Shown here one piece after another: positions 25,777 to 35,900 of a DNA stretch of 64,000 nucleotides. The DNA is from Streptomyces caatingaensis (lineage in GTDB: Bacteria > Actinomycetota > Actinomycetes > Streptomycetales > Streptomycetaceae). The translations under genes and the position numbers were made by a program. Position 1 is the first letter of the stretch. Each line of letters begins with the position of its first letter. The stretch is from assembly GCF_001187435.1 (NCBI RefSeq), contig NZ_LFXA01000011.1:186001-250000 (forward strand). Reading direction: 5' to 3'. Under the pieces are notes generated by a model. It did not search any database. It had not been told where the DNA came from and worked only from the letters and a program-made list of their open reading frames with translations.

Positions 25777-26256
25777 TTGCGCCGCGCCGTCTGTCCGGGG
25801 TCGTTCGACCCCGTCACCAATGGACACCTCGACATCATCGCCCGTGCCTCCAGGCTGTACGACGTCGTGCACGTGGCCGTGATGATCAACAAATCGAAAC
25901 AGGGCCTGTTCACGGTCGAGGAGCGGATAGACCTGCTCCGCGAGGTGACCGCCGAGTACGGCAACGTGGAGGTGGAGTCCTTCCACGGCCTCCTCGTCGA
26001 CTTCTGCAAGCAGCGCGAGATCCCCGCCATCGTCAAGGGGCTGCGGGCCGTCAGCGACTTCGACTACGAGCTGCAGATGGCCCAGATGAACAACGGGCTC
26101 TCGGGCGTCGAGACCCTGTTCGTCCCCACCAACCCCACCTACAGCTTCCTCTCCTCCAGCCTGGTCAAGGAGGTCGCGGCCTGGGGCGGCGACGTCTCCC
26201 ACCTGGTGCCGGAGCCCGTGCTGGAGGCCCTCACCGAGCGGCTCGCCCGCCGCTGA
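25777..26256 (+). CDS. coaD: Phosphopantetheine adenylyltransferase
   Basis: CoaD joins ATP and 4'-phosphopantetheine to give dephospho-CoA. The family opening [20 protein letters not shown], with the nucleotidyltransferase TNGH motif, is present, as is [16 protein letters not shown] at the end. I prefer the TTG at 25777, which gives 159 residues, the usual Streptomyces length, with GAGGA about 10 nt upstream. A TTG at 25774 and an ATG at 25744 overlapping the rsmD stop (170 residues) are possible alternatives; the ATG lacks a ribosome binding site. Confidence 0.95.
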   Translation: MRRAVCPGSFDPVTNGHLDIIARASRLYDVVHVAVMINKSKQGLFTVEERIDLLREVTAEYGNVEVESFHGLLVDFCKQREIPAIVKGLRAVSDFDYELQMAQMNNGLSGVETLFVPTNPTYSFLSSSLVKEVAAWGGDVSHLVPEPVLEALTERLARR

Positions 26257-26383
26257 CCGGGCCCGCCGCCGTCCGCGCATCTGACGGTCCGTCAGTGCCT
26301 GCCGGGCGGGCGGCGCGGGCCGTACAGTCGTGCCGTTCACGGCTTCACAGCCATCACAGCCGGAAGAGAGTGGCGATCGTCAG

Positions 26384-27475
26384 GTGGACGTACAGAAGAA
26401 GCTCGACGAGATCGTCGCGACCGTCGCCGGCGCCCGCTCGATGCCGATGTCGGCCTCCTGCGTCATCAACCGGGCCGAGCTGCTCGCCCTCCTGGAGGAG
26501 CTGCGCGCCGCCCTGCCCGGCTCGCTCGCGCAGGCGCGGGAGCTCATCGGCGACCGGGAGCAGCTGGTCGCCGAGGCCCGCGAGGAGGCCGAGCGGATCC
26601 TCGAGTCGGCCCGGGCCCACCGCGGTTCGCTGATCTCCGACACGGAGGTGGCCCGGGAGTCCCGCGAGGAGGCCGAGCGCATCCTCGCCGAGGCCCGCCG
26701 GGAGGCCGCCGCGATCCGCGCCGAGGCGGACGACTACGTGGACAGCAAGCTGGCCAACTTCGAGGTCGTCCTCACCAAGACCCGCGGCTCGGTCGAGCGC
26801 GGCCGCGAGAAGCTGCTCGGCCTGGGCGACGGCTCCCGCCCCGACGGCACCGACGACCCGGACGCGGCGGCCCTGCCCGGGCCCGGCGACGGCCCGGACG
26901 CGCGGCGGCGGGGCGCCGACGCGTACGTGGACGCCAAGCTCGGGGCGGTCTCCGCCGTCCTGGCCAAGACCCTGGAGGCGGTGGGCCGCGGCCGGGAGAA
27001 CCTGCTGGGCGCCCGCCCCACCGACGCGCTGGGCGCCCTGGCCGGCCAGGAGGCCCCCGCCGTGGGGCACCCCACCAGCGACGCCGACTTCCTGGCCGGA
27101 CTGGCCGAGTCGCCCGCCCAGGACGGGCCCCCCGCGCCGGAGTACGCCGGCTACCGGCCGCCCGCGCCCGCCTACCCGCCCCAGGAGCCGCAGGGCCCGC
27201 AGGGGGCCCACGAGCCGCAGCAGCAGGGCGCCTACGCCTGGCAGCAGTTCCCGCAGCAGGCGGACCCGTACGCCGCGGGCGGCTACGGGCAGCAGGCCGA
27301 CCCGTACGCCTGGCAGGGCGGCGCCCAGGGCTACGGCGCGTACCCCCAGCAGCAGGGGCGGGAACCGGAGGGGCAGCAGGCGCCGCGCGCCGGGGGCGCG
27401 CTCGACGAGACCAGCTTCTTCGACACCGGCATGATCGACCTCGAACAGCTCCGCCGGTACGAACAGGGGCGCTGA
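26384..27475 (+). CDS. DivIVA-like coiled-coil cell division protein
   Basis: The protein has 363 residues from GTG (MDVQKKLDEIVATVAGARSM); the ribosome binding site is weak. Residues 1-45 carry the conserved ARSMPMSASCVINRAELLALLEE segment. Residues 50-160 are a coiled coil rich in Glu, Ala and Arg with repeated REEAERIL units. A second YVDAKL segment near 180 echoes the YVDSKL at about 115, suggesting internal duplication. The C-terminus (220-340) is disordered, with many Pro, Gln, Gly and Tyr. It resembles actinobacterial DivIVA/ATP-synthase-B-like proteins found between coaD and the YceD gene. A role in polar growth or division is inferred. Confidence 0.82.
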   Translation: MDVQKKLDEIVATVAGARSMPMSASCVINRAELLALLEELRAALPGSLAQARELIGDREQLVAEAREEAERILESARAHRGSLISDTEVARESREEAERILAEARREAAAIRAEADDYVDSKLANFEVVLTKTRGSVERGREKLLGLGDGSRPDGTDDPDAAALPGPGDGPDARRRGADAYVDAKLGAVSAVLAKTLEAVGRGRENLLGARPTDALGALAGQEAPAVGHPTSDADFLAGLAESPAQDGPPAPEYAGYRPPAPAYPPQEPQGPQGAHEPQQQGAYAWQQFPQQADPYAAGGYGQQADPYAWQGGAQGYGAYPQQQGREPEGQQAPRAGGALDETSFFDTGMIDLEQLRRYEQGR

Positions 27476-27518
27476 GCCCCGCCCCGCGCCCCTGACCGGG
27501 GCGGACCGGGGGCGCGGA

Positions 27519-27548
27519 TTGGGCCGATCGCGGACCGTCCAGTATCCT
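27519..27548 (+). promoter_or_regulatory. Putative promoter of the YceD-rpmF-rnc group
   Basis: TTGGGC (27519-27524), 18 nt, then TATCCT (27543-27548). The region between the preceding stop and the next start holds no gene. Confidence 0.45.
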
Positions 27549-27606
27549 GGCTCTTCGGTCGCGCGTACGTCCCGCGATCCGGGCTGCCCTCGGTACACCG
27601 CACGGT

Positions 27607-28281
27607 GTGCCCGTGTGCGGCCGCCGCCCGCAGCGTAGAAAGCAGGAAGCCCTGAACGCCCGCCTCGATCACCGTTCCCCTCTTGTGTTCGACACACACG
27701 AGCTGGGGCGGCGTCCCGGTGCGCTGAAGCGGCTCTCCCGCTCCATCCCGGCCCCCGCGGACCTCGGTATCGAGGTCATCGGAGTCGCCGAGGGCGCGAC
27801 CGTGGAGCTCGACCTCCGTCTGGAGTCGGTCATGGAAGGGGTGCTCGTCACAGGCACCGCCCGTGCGCCGCTCACCGGGGAGTGCGTAAGGTGTCTGGAG
27901 CCGATCGAGCGCGAGCTCGAAGCGGACTTCCAGGAGATGTACTCCTACCCCGACGCCGACGCCCGGGGCCGCATCGCGGCCGCGGACGACGACGCCGAGG
28001 ACGACGAGGAGGACATGCTCTTCCTCGAGGACGACCTGTTCGACCTCGAACCCGTGCTGCGCGACGCGGTGGTGCTCGCACTGCCGCTGCAGCCGGTGTG
28101 CCGGGAGGACTGCCCCGGTCTGTGCTCCGAGTGCGGGGCGCGGCTGGCGGACGAGCCGGACCACCATCACGAGACCGTCGACATTCGTTGGGCGGCACTG
28201 CAGGGACTCGCCGGTTCCGACCAGGACGGCGAGAAGGACAACGCACCCCGGTCCGCCGGGGATGACTCACAGGAGAAGTAG
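27607..28281 (+). CDS. YceD family protein (DUF177)
   Basis: The protein is up to 224 residues. Conserved sequence begins at [19 protein letters not shown], about 16 codons after the GTG chosen here. The true start is uncertain: GTG at 27607 or 27613, a CTG at 27652 sitting directly behind AGGAAG, or an internal GTG. The family core includes [12 protein letters not shown] and the C-terminal [16 protein letters not shown], with zinc-ligand-like cysteines. YceD/DUF177 is almost always encoded just before rpmF and is linked to 23S rRNA maturation in other organisms. An acidic loop ([10 protein letters not shown]) lies in the middle. It is 2 nt upstream of rpmF. Confidence 0.9.
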   Translation: MPVCGRRPQRRKQEALNARLDHRSPLVFDTHELGRRPGALKRLSRSIPAPADLGIEVIGVAEGATVELDLRLESVMEGVLVTGTARAPLTGECVRCLEPIERELEADFQEMYSYPDADARGRIAAADDDAEDDEEDMLFLEDDLFDLEPVLRDAVVLALPLQPVCREDCPGLCSECGARLADEPDHHHETVDIRWAALQGLAGSDQDGEKDNAPRSAGDDSQEK

Positions 28282-28283
28282 CC

Positions 28284-28457
28284 GTGGCTGTTCCGAAGCG
28301 GAAGATGTCGCGCAGCAACACGCGCCACCGCCGGTCGCAGTGGAAGGCTGCGGTCCCCACTCTCGTGGCGTGCGAGCGCTGCCACGAGCCGAAGCAGCAG
28401 CACATCGCGTGCCCGAGCTGCGGCACCTACAACAAGCGCCAGGTCCTCGAGGTCTGA
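28284..28457 (+). CDS. rpmF: 50S ribosomal protein L32
   Basis: The protein has 57 residues from GTG, two nt after the YceD stop, with AGGAG upstream. It reads [20 protein letters not shown] and ends in the zinc ribbon: Cys30-Cys33 (CERC) and Cys43-Cys46 (CPSC). It is the zinc-binding form of L32. It is short but unmistakable, and sits in the classic yceD-rpmF-rnc order. Confidence 0.97.
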   Translation: MAVPKRKMSRSNTRHRRSQWKAAVPTLVACERCHEPKQQHIACPSCGTYNKRQVLEV

Positions 28458-28476
28458 TCGGCGGGTGACAGGCTTC

Positions 28477-29280
28477 ATGTCAGACGCCACCACGCCGTCC
28501 CGCACCCGCGGGAATGCACAGGCGCCACAGGACGCAGCCTCGTCTCTCACGCTTCTGGAAGGGCGGCTCGGGTACCGACTCGAGACCGCCCTTCTGGTGC
28601 GTGCGCTGACCCACCGCTCCTACGCCTACGAGAACGGCGGTCTGCCCACCAACGAGCGGCTGGAGTTCCTCGGTGACTCCGTCCTCGGCCTGGTGGTCAC
28701 GGACACGCTGTACCGCAAGCACCCCGACCTGCCCGAGGGCCAGCTGGCCAAGCTGCGGGCCGCGGTGGTCAACTCGCGGGCGCTGGCCGAGGTGGGCCGG
28801 GGTCTCGACCTCGGATCCTTCATCCGGCTCGGCCGCGGCGAGGAGGGCACGGGGGGACGCGACAAGGCGTCCATCCTGGCGGACACCCTCGAGGCCGTGA
28901 TCGGCGCCGTCTACCTCGACCAGGGGCTGGACGCCGCCGCGGAGCTGGTGCACCGGCTCTTCGACCCGCTGATCGAGAAGTCCTCGAACCTCGGCGCCGG
29001 CCTGGACTGGAAGACCAGCCTCCAGGAGCTCACGGCGACGGAGGGACTGGGGGTTCCCGAGTACCTGGTCACCGAGACCGGGCCCGACCACGAGAAGACC
29101 TTCACGGCTGCTGCCCGCGTCGGTGGTGTCGAGTACGGCACCGGCACCGGCCGCAGCAAGAAGGAAGCCGAGCAGCAGGCGGCCGAGTCCGCCTGGCGCG
29201 CGATCCACGGCGCGGCCGAGGCCCGCGCCAAGGCGGCGCAGGAGGCCGCGTCGAAGGACGTGGCGGACTCCTCCCGCTGA
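28477..29280 (+). CDS. rnc: Ribonuclease III
   Basis: The protein has 267 residues from ATG; a GTG at 28465 would add four. The nuclease domain (about 25-155) has the signature [14 protein letters not shown] and the metal-site helix [15 protein letters not shown]. The double-stranded RNA-binding domain (180-245) contains [20 protein letters not shown]. RNase III cleaves double-stranded RNA in rRNA processing and mRNA decay; its Streptomyces orthologue (AbsB) globally controls antibiotic production. The last 20 residues are Ala/Lys-rich. A strong U-tract terminator follows directly. Confidence 0.97.
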   Translation: MSDATTPSRTRGNAQAPQDAASSLTLLEGRLGYRLETALLVRALTHRSYAYENGGLPTNERLEFLGDSVLGLVVTDTLYRKHPDLPEGQLAKLRAAVVNSRALAEVGRGLDLGSFIRLGRGEEGTGGRDKASILADTLEAVIGAVYLDQGLDAAAELVHRLFDPLIEKSSNLGAGLDWKTSLQELTATEGLGVPEYLVTETGPDHEKTFTAAARVGGVEYGTGTGRSKKEAEQQAAESAWRAIHGAAEARAKAAQEAASKDVADSSR

Positions 29281-29285
29281 ACCAC

Positions 29286-29329
29286 CGGCCGGCCCGGGGC
29301 GCACCACGCGTCCCGGGCCGGCCGTTTTT
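29286..29329 (+). terminator. Terminator after rnc
   Basis: A perfect 13-bp GC stem (CGGCCGGCCCGGG and its complement) with a 13-nt loop is followed by TTTTT. It separates rnc from mutM, which must be read by read-through or its own promoter. Confidence 0.88.
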
Positions 29330-29356
29330 CCTGTCGACACCCCACGGAGGAAGAGC

Positions 29357-30253
29357 GTGCCCGAACTGCCCGAGGTCGAGGTCGTCCGGCGCGGTCTGGA
29401 GACCTGGGTGTGCGGCCGCACCGTCGCCGGCGTCGAGGTGCTCCACCCCCGGGCCGTCCGGCGCCACCCCGCCGGAGCCGCCGACTTCGCCGCCCGGCTC
29501 ACCGGGCAGCGGCTCGGTCCCGCGCGCCGCCGGGGCAAGTACCTCTGGCTGCCGCTGGAGACCGAGGGGCTGTCGGTCCTGGCCCACCTCGGCATGAGCG
29601 GCCAGCTCCTCGTCCAGCCCGAGGACGCGCCCGGCGAGAAGCACCTGCGCGTCCGCGTCCGCTTCACCGACGACCTCGGCACCGAGCTGCGCTTCGTCGA
29701 CCAGCGCACCTTCGGCGGGCTCTCGCTCCACGGGACCGTGCCGGGCAGCGCCGAGGCGCTCCCCGACGTGATCGCGCACATCGCCCGGGACCCGCTGGAC
29801 CCCGCCTTCGACGAGGCCGCCTTCCACCTGGCGCTGCGCCGCCGGCGCACCACGATCAAGCGCGCCCTGCTCGACCAGTCGCTGATCAGCGGCGTCGGCA
29901 ACATCTACGCCGACGAGGCGCTGTGGCGCTCCCGGCTGCACTACGACCGGCCGACCGCGACCCTCACCCGGCCGCGCACCGCCGAGCTGCTGACCCACAT
30001 CCGCGAGGTCATGAACGAGGCCCTGGCCGTCGGCGGCACCAGCTTCGACAGCCTCTACGTCAACGTCAACGGCGAATCCGGCTACTTCGACCGGTCGTTG
30101 GACGCCTACGGACGCGAGGACGAGCCCTGCCGCCGCTGCGGCACACCGATGCGCCGCAGCCCCTGGATGAACCGGTCCAGCTACTTCTGCCCGCGCTGCC
30201 AGCGGCCGCCGCGCCCGCGGCCCGGCGGCGCGCCGCTCGTACGGGGTCAGTAG
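29357..30253 (+). CDS. mutM: Formamidopyrimidine-DNA glycosylase
   Basis: The protein has 298 residues from GTG with GGAGG upstream. The N-terminal PELPEVEVV puts the catalytic Pro at position 2 after Met removal. [11 protein letters not shown], the helix-two-turn-helix region with [12 protein letters not shown], and the C-terminal zinc finger ([10 protein letters not shown] and FCPRCQ) are complete. It excises 8-oxoguanine and formamidopyrimidine lesions and nicks the DNA. The 3' end overlaps the convergent CAP-protein gene by 7 nt. Confidence 0.96.
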   Translation: MPELPEVEVVRRGLETWVCGRTVAGVEVLHPRAVRRHPAGAADFAARLTGQRLGPARRRGKYLWLPLETEGLSVLAHLGMSGQLLVQPEDAPGEKHLRVRVRFTDDLGTELRFVDQRTFGGLSLHGTVPGSAEALPDVIAHIARDPLDPAFDEAAFHLALRRRRTTIKRALLDQSLISGVGNIYADEALWRSRLHYDRPTATLTRPRTAELLTHIREVMNEALAVGGTSFDSLYVNVNGESGYFDRSLDAYGREDEPCRRCGTPMRRSPWMNRSSYFCPRCQRPPRPRPGGAPLVRGQ

Positions 30254-31653
30254 CCGAAGTCCTGCGTCCACCAGGGGCCGCCCGGGCCGTGGTGGACGCC
30301 GACGCCGAGCGACCGGTACTCGTGGTTGAGGATGTTCTGCCGGTGGCCGGCACTGCGCATCCACGCCTCCACCACCGTGTGCGGATCGGGGTGGCCCCGG
30401 GCGATGTTCTCCCCGCCGAGGTTTCTGATGCCCCGGCGGGTGGCCCGGTCCCAGGGGGAGTGGCCGTCCGGGTCGGTGTGGTCGAAGAAGCCCCGCCGCG
30501 CCATGTCCTCGCTGAACGACTGGGCCAGCGCGGACAGCCGCACGTCGGTGCGCAGCGGCCGGCAGCCGGCCTTCGCCCGCTCGGCGTTGACGAGGGCGAC
30601 CACCGTGCGGGCGGCGGAACCGCGCAGGCCGTCCGCCACCCGCGCCGCGGGTTCGTCACCGGCCGCGGCGGGCGGCGCCGGCACCGCCGCCGAGACGGAG
30701 GCCGACGCGGCGGCCGCGGCGGCCTGGTGCGGTGCCTCGCGGCCGGAGGGCGGGCCGGCCGGCCCGGCCCGGTGGGGGAGGCCCGCGCCGGGCGTCCCGG
30801 CCCGGACCGTGGCGGGCGGCGCGGGAGAGGACGAGGACGGGGACGGGGTCGGGGAGGACGGGGGAGGGGTGGGGCGCGCGACGGCCGGGGTGACGCGTGC
30901 GGCGGGGGCGGCCGGGCCGGCCTGCCGCTCGTAGGACCGGCCGCCCACGGCCTCCGGCCGCGAGGCCGGGACGGTGGGGCCGAAGTGGCGGGGGGCCGGC
31001 GGTTTCTCCTGCCGCGCGGCGGTCGGGACGTCGAGGGGCGCGTCGGCGCGGACCTGGCCGCTGGCGCCGCCGTGGCCGCCGCCGCTGCTGTCGCCGACGG
31101 ACAGCGGATTGCCGGGGAGCAGGCCCGAGACCATCGCCACGGCGCCCATCGCCATGGCGGCGGAGGCCCCGAGCAGCCCGGTCCGCACGGGCGCCTTCGC
31201 CCTGGAGGGCCTGGCCGCCTTGGGCGACGCCTTGGAGGGGGGTGCGGCCGATGCCTTGGCCGATGCCCGGGGTGAGGTCTTGGGGGGTGAGGTCTTGGCC
31301 GGTGCCGGTGCCGGTGCCGGTGCCGGTGCCGCGGCCGGTGCGGTGGCGGGGGGCCCGGCCGGGGGGCCGGAGGGCGCCTCGGGCGACGGCGGGGCCGCGG
31401 CCGGTGCGGCGGGCTTCCGCTGCTCGACGGTGTCTTCCGGGGTGAGGTCCCCCCGCACGGCCCGGTGCGGGCTGCGGTGGCGCCCGGGGCCGCGGGGGCG
31501 GCGCTCCGGTCCCACGACGGGGAGGGGGACGGTGGGTGCTTCGGCGGGGTCGAGGTGTGCGGTCGTCTCGCTCGTCAGGGGTTCCCTGGCCGCCCGGGGG
31601 CCGGCTGCCGCTTCATCGGAGGTCACGGGGGCAGAGCGTCGATGGCGACCCAT
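30247..31653 (-). CDS. CAP (SCP-like) domain protein with long disordered N-terminal region
   Basis: The protein has 468 residues from ATG ([15 protein letters not shown]) with AGGAAGG 6 nt upstream. A basic Pro/Ala-rich region with a (PA)n run precedes a hydrophobic segment ([20 protein letters not shown]), probably a membrane anchor or internal signal. A Pro/Ser-rich linker leads to the C-terminal CAP domain (last 130 residues): [37 protein letters not shown] and HRQNILN. CAP proteins are extracytoplasmic, with proposed sterol-binding, protease-inhibitor or cell-wall roles; the role here is unknown. It is convergent with mutM. Confidence 0.88.
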   Translation of the reverse strand: MGRHRRSAPVTSDEAAAGPRAAREPLTSETTAHLDPAEAPTVPLPVVGPERRPRGPGRHRSPHRAVRGDLTPEDTVEQRKPAAPAAAPPSPEAPSGPPAGPPATAPAAAPAPAPAPAPAKTSPPKTSPRASAKASAAPPSKASPKAARPSRAKAPVRTGLLGASAAMAMGAVAMVSGLLPGNPLSVGDSSGGGHGGASGQVRADAPLDVPTAARQEKPPAPRHFGPTVPASRPEAVGGRSYERQAGPAAPAARVTPAVARPTPPPSSPTPSPSSSSPAPPATVRAGTPGAGLPHRAGPAGPPSGREAPHQAAAAAASASVSAAVPAPPAAAGDEPAARVADGLRGSAARTVVALVNAERAKAGCRPLRTDVRLSALAQSFSEDMARRGFFDHTDPDGHSPWDRATRRGIRNLGGENIARGHPDPHTVVEAWMRSAGHRQNILNHEYRSLGVGVHHGPGGPWWTQDFGY

Positions 31654-31763
31654 CCGCTGCCTTCCTACGCGTTCGGCGTCTCGGTGCATCACTCGTACGG
31701 GGGAGTCTTTTCGAGCCGCGACTGTACGGCATGGAGGGTGGGGCCGAAGTGCTGCTTATCCAA

Positions 31764-31778
31764 TTGGCCGGTTAGCGT
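31764..31778 (+). promoter_or_regulatory. Putative core promoter of leaderless acyP
   Basis: TAGCGT (31773-31778) ends 7 nt before the ATG and no Shine-Dalgarno is present. The word TTGGCCGGTTAG covering it recurs at 40857-40868 in the permease-ftsY spacer. Confidence 0.5.
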
Positions 31779-31784
31779 GCAGAC

Positions 31785-32066
31785 ATGAACGACTGTGTCC
31801 GACTTACTGCCTGGGTTCGTGGTCATGTGCAGGGTGTGGGGTTCCGCTGGTTCACCCGGGAGAACGCCCTGGGCATCGGCGGCCTGACCGGTTTCGCGTC
31901 CAACCTCGCGGACGGCCGGGTGCAGGTGGTGGCGGAGGGCCCGAGACCGGAGTGCGAACGTCTGCTCGCCTGGCTGCGGGACGGCGACACGCCCGGCCGG
32001 GTCGACGGGGTGACGGAGATCTGGGGCGACCCGCGCGGCGGATACGACGGTTTCGAGATCCGGTGA
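31785..32066 (+). CDS. acyP: Acylphosphatase
   Basis: This 93-residue enzyme hydrolyses carboxyl-phosphate bonds such as acetyl phosphate and carbamoyl phosphate. The active-site signature is [12 protein letters not shown], with the catalytic Arg in GFR, and Asn in [18 protein letters not shown] positions the water. The length is normal. It starts at an ATG that lies 7 nt from a TANNNT hexamer, with no ribosome binding site. It lies 131 nt from the divergent CAP-protein gene. Confidence 0.96.
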   Translation: MNDCVRLTAWVRGHVQGVGFRWFTRENALGIGGLTGFASNLADGRVQVVAEGPRPECERLLAWLRDGDTPGRVDGVTEIWGDPRGGYDGFEIR

Positions 32067-32461
32067 CGGGGACGAGGGGGAATGGCGGGGGGAATGCGGA
32101 GAACGGCGGAACCCGCCCTGCCGTTCATATGTCGATGACATATGCGCGGCCCGGGTCATACCTGATGGTTGCCAAGAGGGCCCGGCCATGGAAGGCTGCC
32201 TCTCAACGGATGATCTCCACGCCCCCTCCGGGCCCGGTCGAGGAAAGCGCCGCCGTTCGGCCGCCGCGCACCCCGGGACGCCCGCCGATACGGGGCGTGA
32301 TCGTGTTGACCGTCAAACCTTTTGGTGAGACTCTGGAAGCCCCGCGCACCTTAGCTGTTTGGCATTGAAACATGGCAGTAGCGATGGCAAGCACCGCGGG
32401 TGCGAATCCCTCACGACCCACACCGCTTCGGTCGGTCACTCAGTGTGGAGGACCATCCATC
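32067..32461 (+). other. Intergenic region upstream of the small coiled-coil gene
   Basis: These 395 nt hold no gene I can support. They contain the CATATGTC palindrome and locally AT-rich sequence (CAAACCTTTTGG, 32315-32325) that probably houses the promoter of the next gene. TTGACC at 32306-32311 is a candidate -35, but no well-spaced -10 follows. Confidence 0.5.
32126..32144. promoter_or_regulatory. Palindrome CATATGTC-N3-GACATATG
   Basis: A perfect 8-bp inverted repeat with spacer GAT, strikingly AT-rich for this sequence, lies 60 nt after acyP and 318 nt before the next start. It looks like a dimeric regulator site; no factor can be named. Confidence 0.5.
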
Positions 32462-32668
32462 ATGGCAAAGGCGCTTCTCGGTTACGTCGGCGGCTCCGAC
32501 CCCCGAGTCCTCTCCGAGATGCGACGGCTTCAGCAGCGAGTGCAGGACCTGGAATCCGAGCTCATCCGGATGCAGGCCGAGAACGACGCGCTGTCTGCCG
32601 CCGCTCACCGTGGTGACTCGCTGCTCGACAGCATCGACGTATCCAAGGCGGAGCCTGCGCTCGCCTGA
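32462..32668 (+). CDS. Small conserved coiled-coil protein
   Basis: The protein has 68 residues from ATG with GGAGG-like GTGTGGAGGACC upstream. It reads MAKALLGYVGGSDPRVLSEM followed by a heptad-rich helix (RRLQQRVQDLESELIRMQAE) and an acidic tail. A protein of this type sits between acyP and smc in other streptomycetes as I recall. The GGSDPR stretch and the helix are its only landmarks. No function is known to me; its place before smc makes a chromosome or division role conceivable but unproven. Confidence 0.85.
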   Translation: MAKALLGYVGGSDPRVLSEMRRLQQRVQDLESELIRMQAENDALSAAAHRGDSLLDSIDVSKAEPALA

Positions 32669-32924
32669 CCTACGCCCTGCCCCGGGGGCCCGGTCGGGCT
32701 GCAACGTCAGCCGCTCGAGAATCTGCAAGGGACGCTCCGGCGTCCCTTCGTCGTCTCGCGGTGCCGGCCCTCGGCGTTGCCCTGGTCGTCCATCGGTGTT
32801 CTCCCCCCGTCCCACATCGCAACATGTGCCCTGCACCTTCCGGGGTGAAACCATGCCACCGGCCGTGTCCGGCGGCGGCTCGCCGGAAGGTCCCACGGGC
32901 CGGGGACGCGGCAGGGCCGGACGG

Positions 32925-32930
32925 TAGAGT
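32925..32930 (+). promoter_or_regulatory. -10-like TAGAGT for leaderless smc
   Basis: The hexamer ends 9 nt before the GTG start and there is no Shine-Dalgarno. Confidence 0.45.
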
Positions 32931-32938
32931 CCTTCCGC

Positions 32939-35900
32939 GTGCACCTCAAGAGCCTGACCCTGCGCGGGTTCAAATCCTTCGCGTCCGCCACGACCCTGCG
33001 CTTCGAGCCCGGCATCACCTGCGTCGTGGGCCCCAACGGCTCGGGCAAGTCCAACGTCGTGGACGCCCTCTCCTGGGTCATGGGCGAGCAGGGCGCCAAG
33101 TCGCTGCGCGGCGGCAAGATGGAGGACGTCATCTTCGCCGGGACGACCGGCCGCCCGCCGCTGGGCCGCGCCGAGGTCTCCCTCACCATCGACAACTCCG
33201 ACGGCGCGCTGCCCATCGAGTACGCCGAGGTCACCATCACGCGGACGATGTTCCGCAACGGCGGCAGCGAGTACCAGATCAACGGGGACACCTGCCGCCT
33301 CCTGGACATCCAGGAGCTCCTGTCGGACTCCGGCATCGGCCGGGAGATGCACGTCATCGTCGGCCAGGGCCAGCTCGACTCCGTCCTGCACGCCGACCCG
33401 GCCGGCCGACGCGCCTTCATCGAGGAGGCCGCCGGCGTCCTCAAGCACCGCAAGCGCAAGGAGAAGGCGCTCCGCAAGCTCGACGCGATGCGCGCCAACC
33501 TCGCCCGCGTCCAGGACCTCAGCGACGAGCTGCGCCGCCAGCTCAAACCGCTGGGCCGGCAGGCCGCGGTGGCCCGCCGGGCCGCCGTCATCCAGGCCGA
33601 CCTGCGCGACGCCCGGCTGCGCCTGCTCGCCGACGACCTGGTCACCCTGCGCGAGGCGCTGCGCGCCGAGCTCGCCGACGAGGCCGCGCTCAAGAGCCGC
33701 CGCGACGCCGCCGAGGCCGAACTCCGTGCCGCCGCCGAGCGCGAGGCGGCCCTCGAACGGCAGGTCGAGGAGCTGACCCCGCGGCTGGCCGCCGCCCGGC
33801 AGACCTGGCACGAGCTCTCCCGGCTCGCCGAGCGGGTGCGGGGCACCATCGGCCTCGCCGACGCCCGTGTCACCAGCGCCACCACCGCCCCCGACGAGGA
33901 GCGGCGCGGCCGCGACCCCGAGGACCTCGAACGCGAGGCGCGGCGCGTCCGCGAGCAGGAGGCCGAGCTGGAGGCCGCCGTGGAGGCGGCCGGGCGGGCC
34001 CTGGAGGACACCTCGGCCCACCGCGCCGAGCTCGAACGCCGACTGGCCGACGAGGAGCGCCGGCTGCGCGACGCCGCCCGCGCCCTCGCCGACCGGCGCG
34101 AACAGCTCGCCCGGCTGCACGGCCGGGTCACCGCCGCCCGCGGCCGGGTGGCCTCCGCCGAGGCGGAGTCCGGCCGGTTGGCCCTCGCCCGCGACGAGGC
34201 ACGCGAGCGCGCGGCGGCCGCGCAGGCCGCGTACGAGCTCCAGCGCGCCGAGGCGGACGGAGCCGAGGAGGGCGACGCCGAACTGGCCGCCCGCCTGGAG
34301 CGCGCCAAGGAGGAACTGGCCGCCGCCGACGCCGCGCTCACCGCCGCCCGCGAGGCCGCCACGGCCGCCGACCGGCGGCGGGCCGCCGTCACCGCCCGTC
34401 ACGACGCCCTGGCCCTCGGACTGCGCCGCAAGGACGGCACGGGCGCGCTGCTGTCGGCGAAGGAACGATTGGGCGGCCTCCTCGGGCCCGCCGCCGAACT
34501 CCTCACCGTCGCCCCCGGATACGAACTCCCCGTGGCCGCCGCCCTCGGCGCGGCCGCCGACGGCGTCGCCGTCACCGGCCCGGGCGCCGCCGCCGAGGCG
34601 CTGCGCCTGCTGAAGAAGGAGGACGCGGGCCGGGCCGTCCTCCTGCTCGGCGGTGCGCCGGAGCCGCCGCCCGCCGACCGCCCCGCCGGGCTCCGTCCCG
34701 TCGGCGGCCTCGTCTCCGGTCCCCCCGAACTCCTGCCCGCCGTACGGCGGTTGCTGCGCGACGTCGTCGTCGTGGACACCCTGGAGGACGCCGAGGCCAC
34801 CGTCGCCGCCCACCCGGGGCTGACGGTCGTCACCGCCGAGGGCGACGTGCTCGCGGCCCACCTGGCCCAGGGCGGCTCCGGCGGCGCCCCCAGCCTGCTG
34901 GAGATCCAGGCGGCCGTGGACGAGGCGGCGGCCGAGCTGGCCGAACTGGACGTGCACTGCGCGGAGTTGACCGCTGCCCAGCAGGCCGCGGCCGAGGAGC
35001 GCGCGCGGTGCGCGGCGCTCGTCGAGGAGCTGTCCGCGCTGCGCAGCACGGCCGACCGGGAGAAGTCCCGGCTCGCCCAGGACCTCGGCCGGCTCGCCGG
35101 CCAGGCGCGGGCCGCGGCCGGCGAGGCCGAGCGGGCGGCGGCCGCGGCGGCCCGCGCCGAGGAGGACCTCGCCCGCGCCGGCGAGGAGGCCGAGGAACTG
35201 GCCGCCCGGCTGGCCGCCGCCGAGGAACTCGGCGACGAGGACGAGCCGGCCGAGCCCGACACCTCCGTCCGCGACCGGCTCGCCGCCGACGGCGCCAACG
35301 CCCGGCAGACCGAGATGGAGGCACGCCTCCAGCTGCGGACCCACGAGGAGCGGGTCAAGGCCCTTGCCGGACGGGCGGATTCGCTCGACCGCGCGGCGCG
35401 CGCCGAACGCGAGGCACGGGCGCGCGCGGAGCAGCGGCGCGCCCGGCTGCGCCACGAGGCGCGCGTCGCGGGCGCCGTCGCGGCGGCCGCGCGGCAGTTG
35501 CTGGCCCGTGTGGAGGTCTCCCTGGTGCGGGCCGACGAGGAGCGGCAGGCCGTCGAGGTCGCGCGCACCGAGCGGGAGGCCGAGCTGGCCGCCGGGCGCA
35601 ACCGGGCCCGCGAGCTCAAGTCCGAGCTGGACAAACTCACGGACTCGGTGCACCGCGGCGAGGTCCTCGGTGCCGAGAAGCGGCTGCGCATCGAGCAGTT
35701 GGAGGCGCGGGCGCTGGAGGAGTTCGGGATCGAACCGGGCGCGCTGGCCGCCGAGTACGGGCCCGACCAGCCCGTCCCGCCGTCGCCGCCCGCGGAGGGG
35801 GAGGAGCCGCGCGGCCTCGCCCCGGTACCGTACGTCCGGGCCGAGCAGGAGAAGCGGCTGCGCGCGGCCGAGCGGGCGTACCAGCAGCTGGGCAAGGTCA

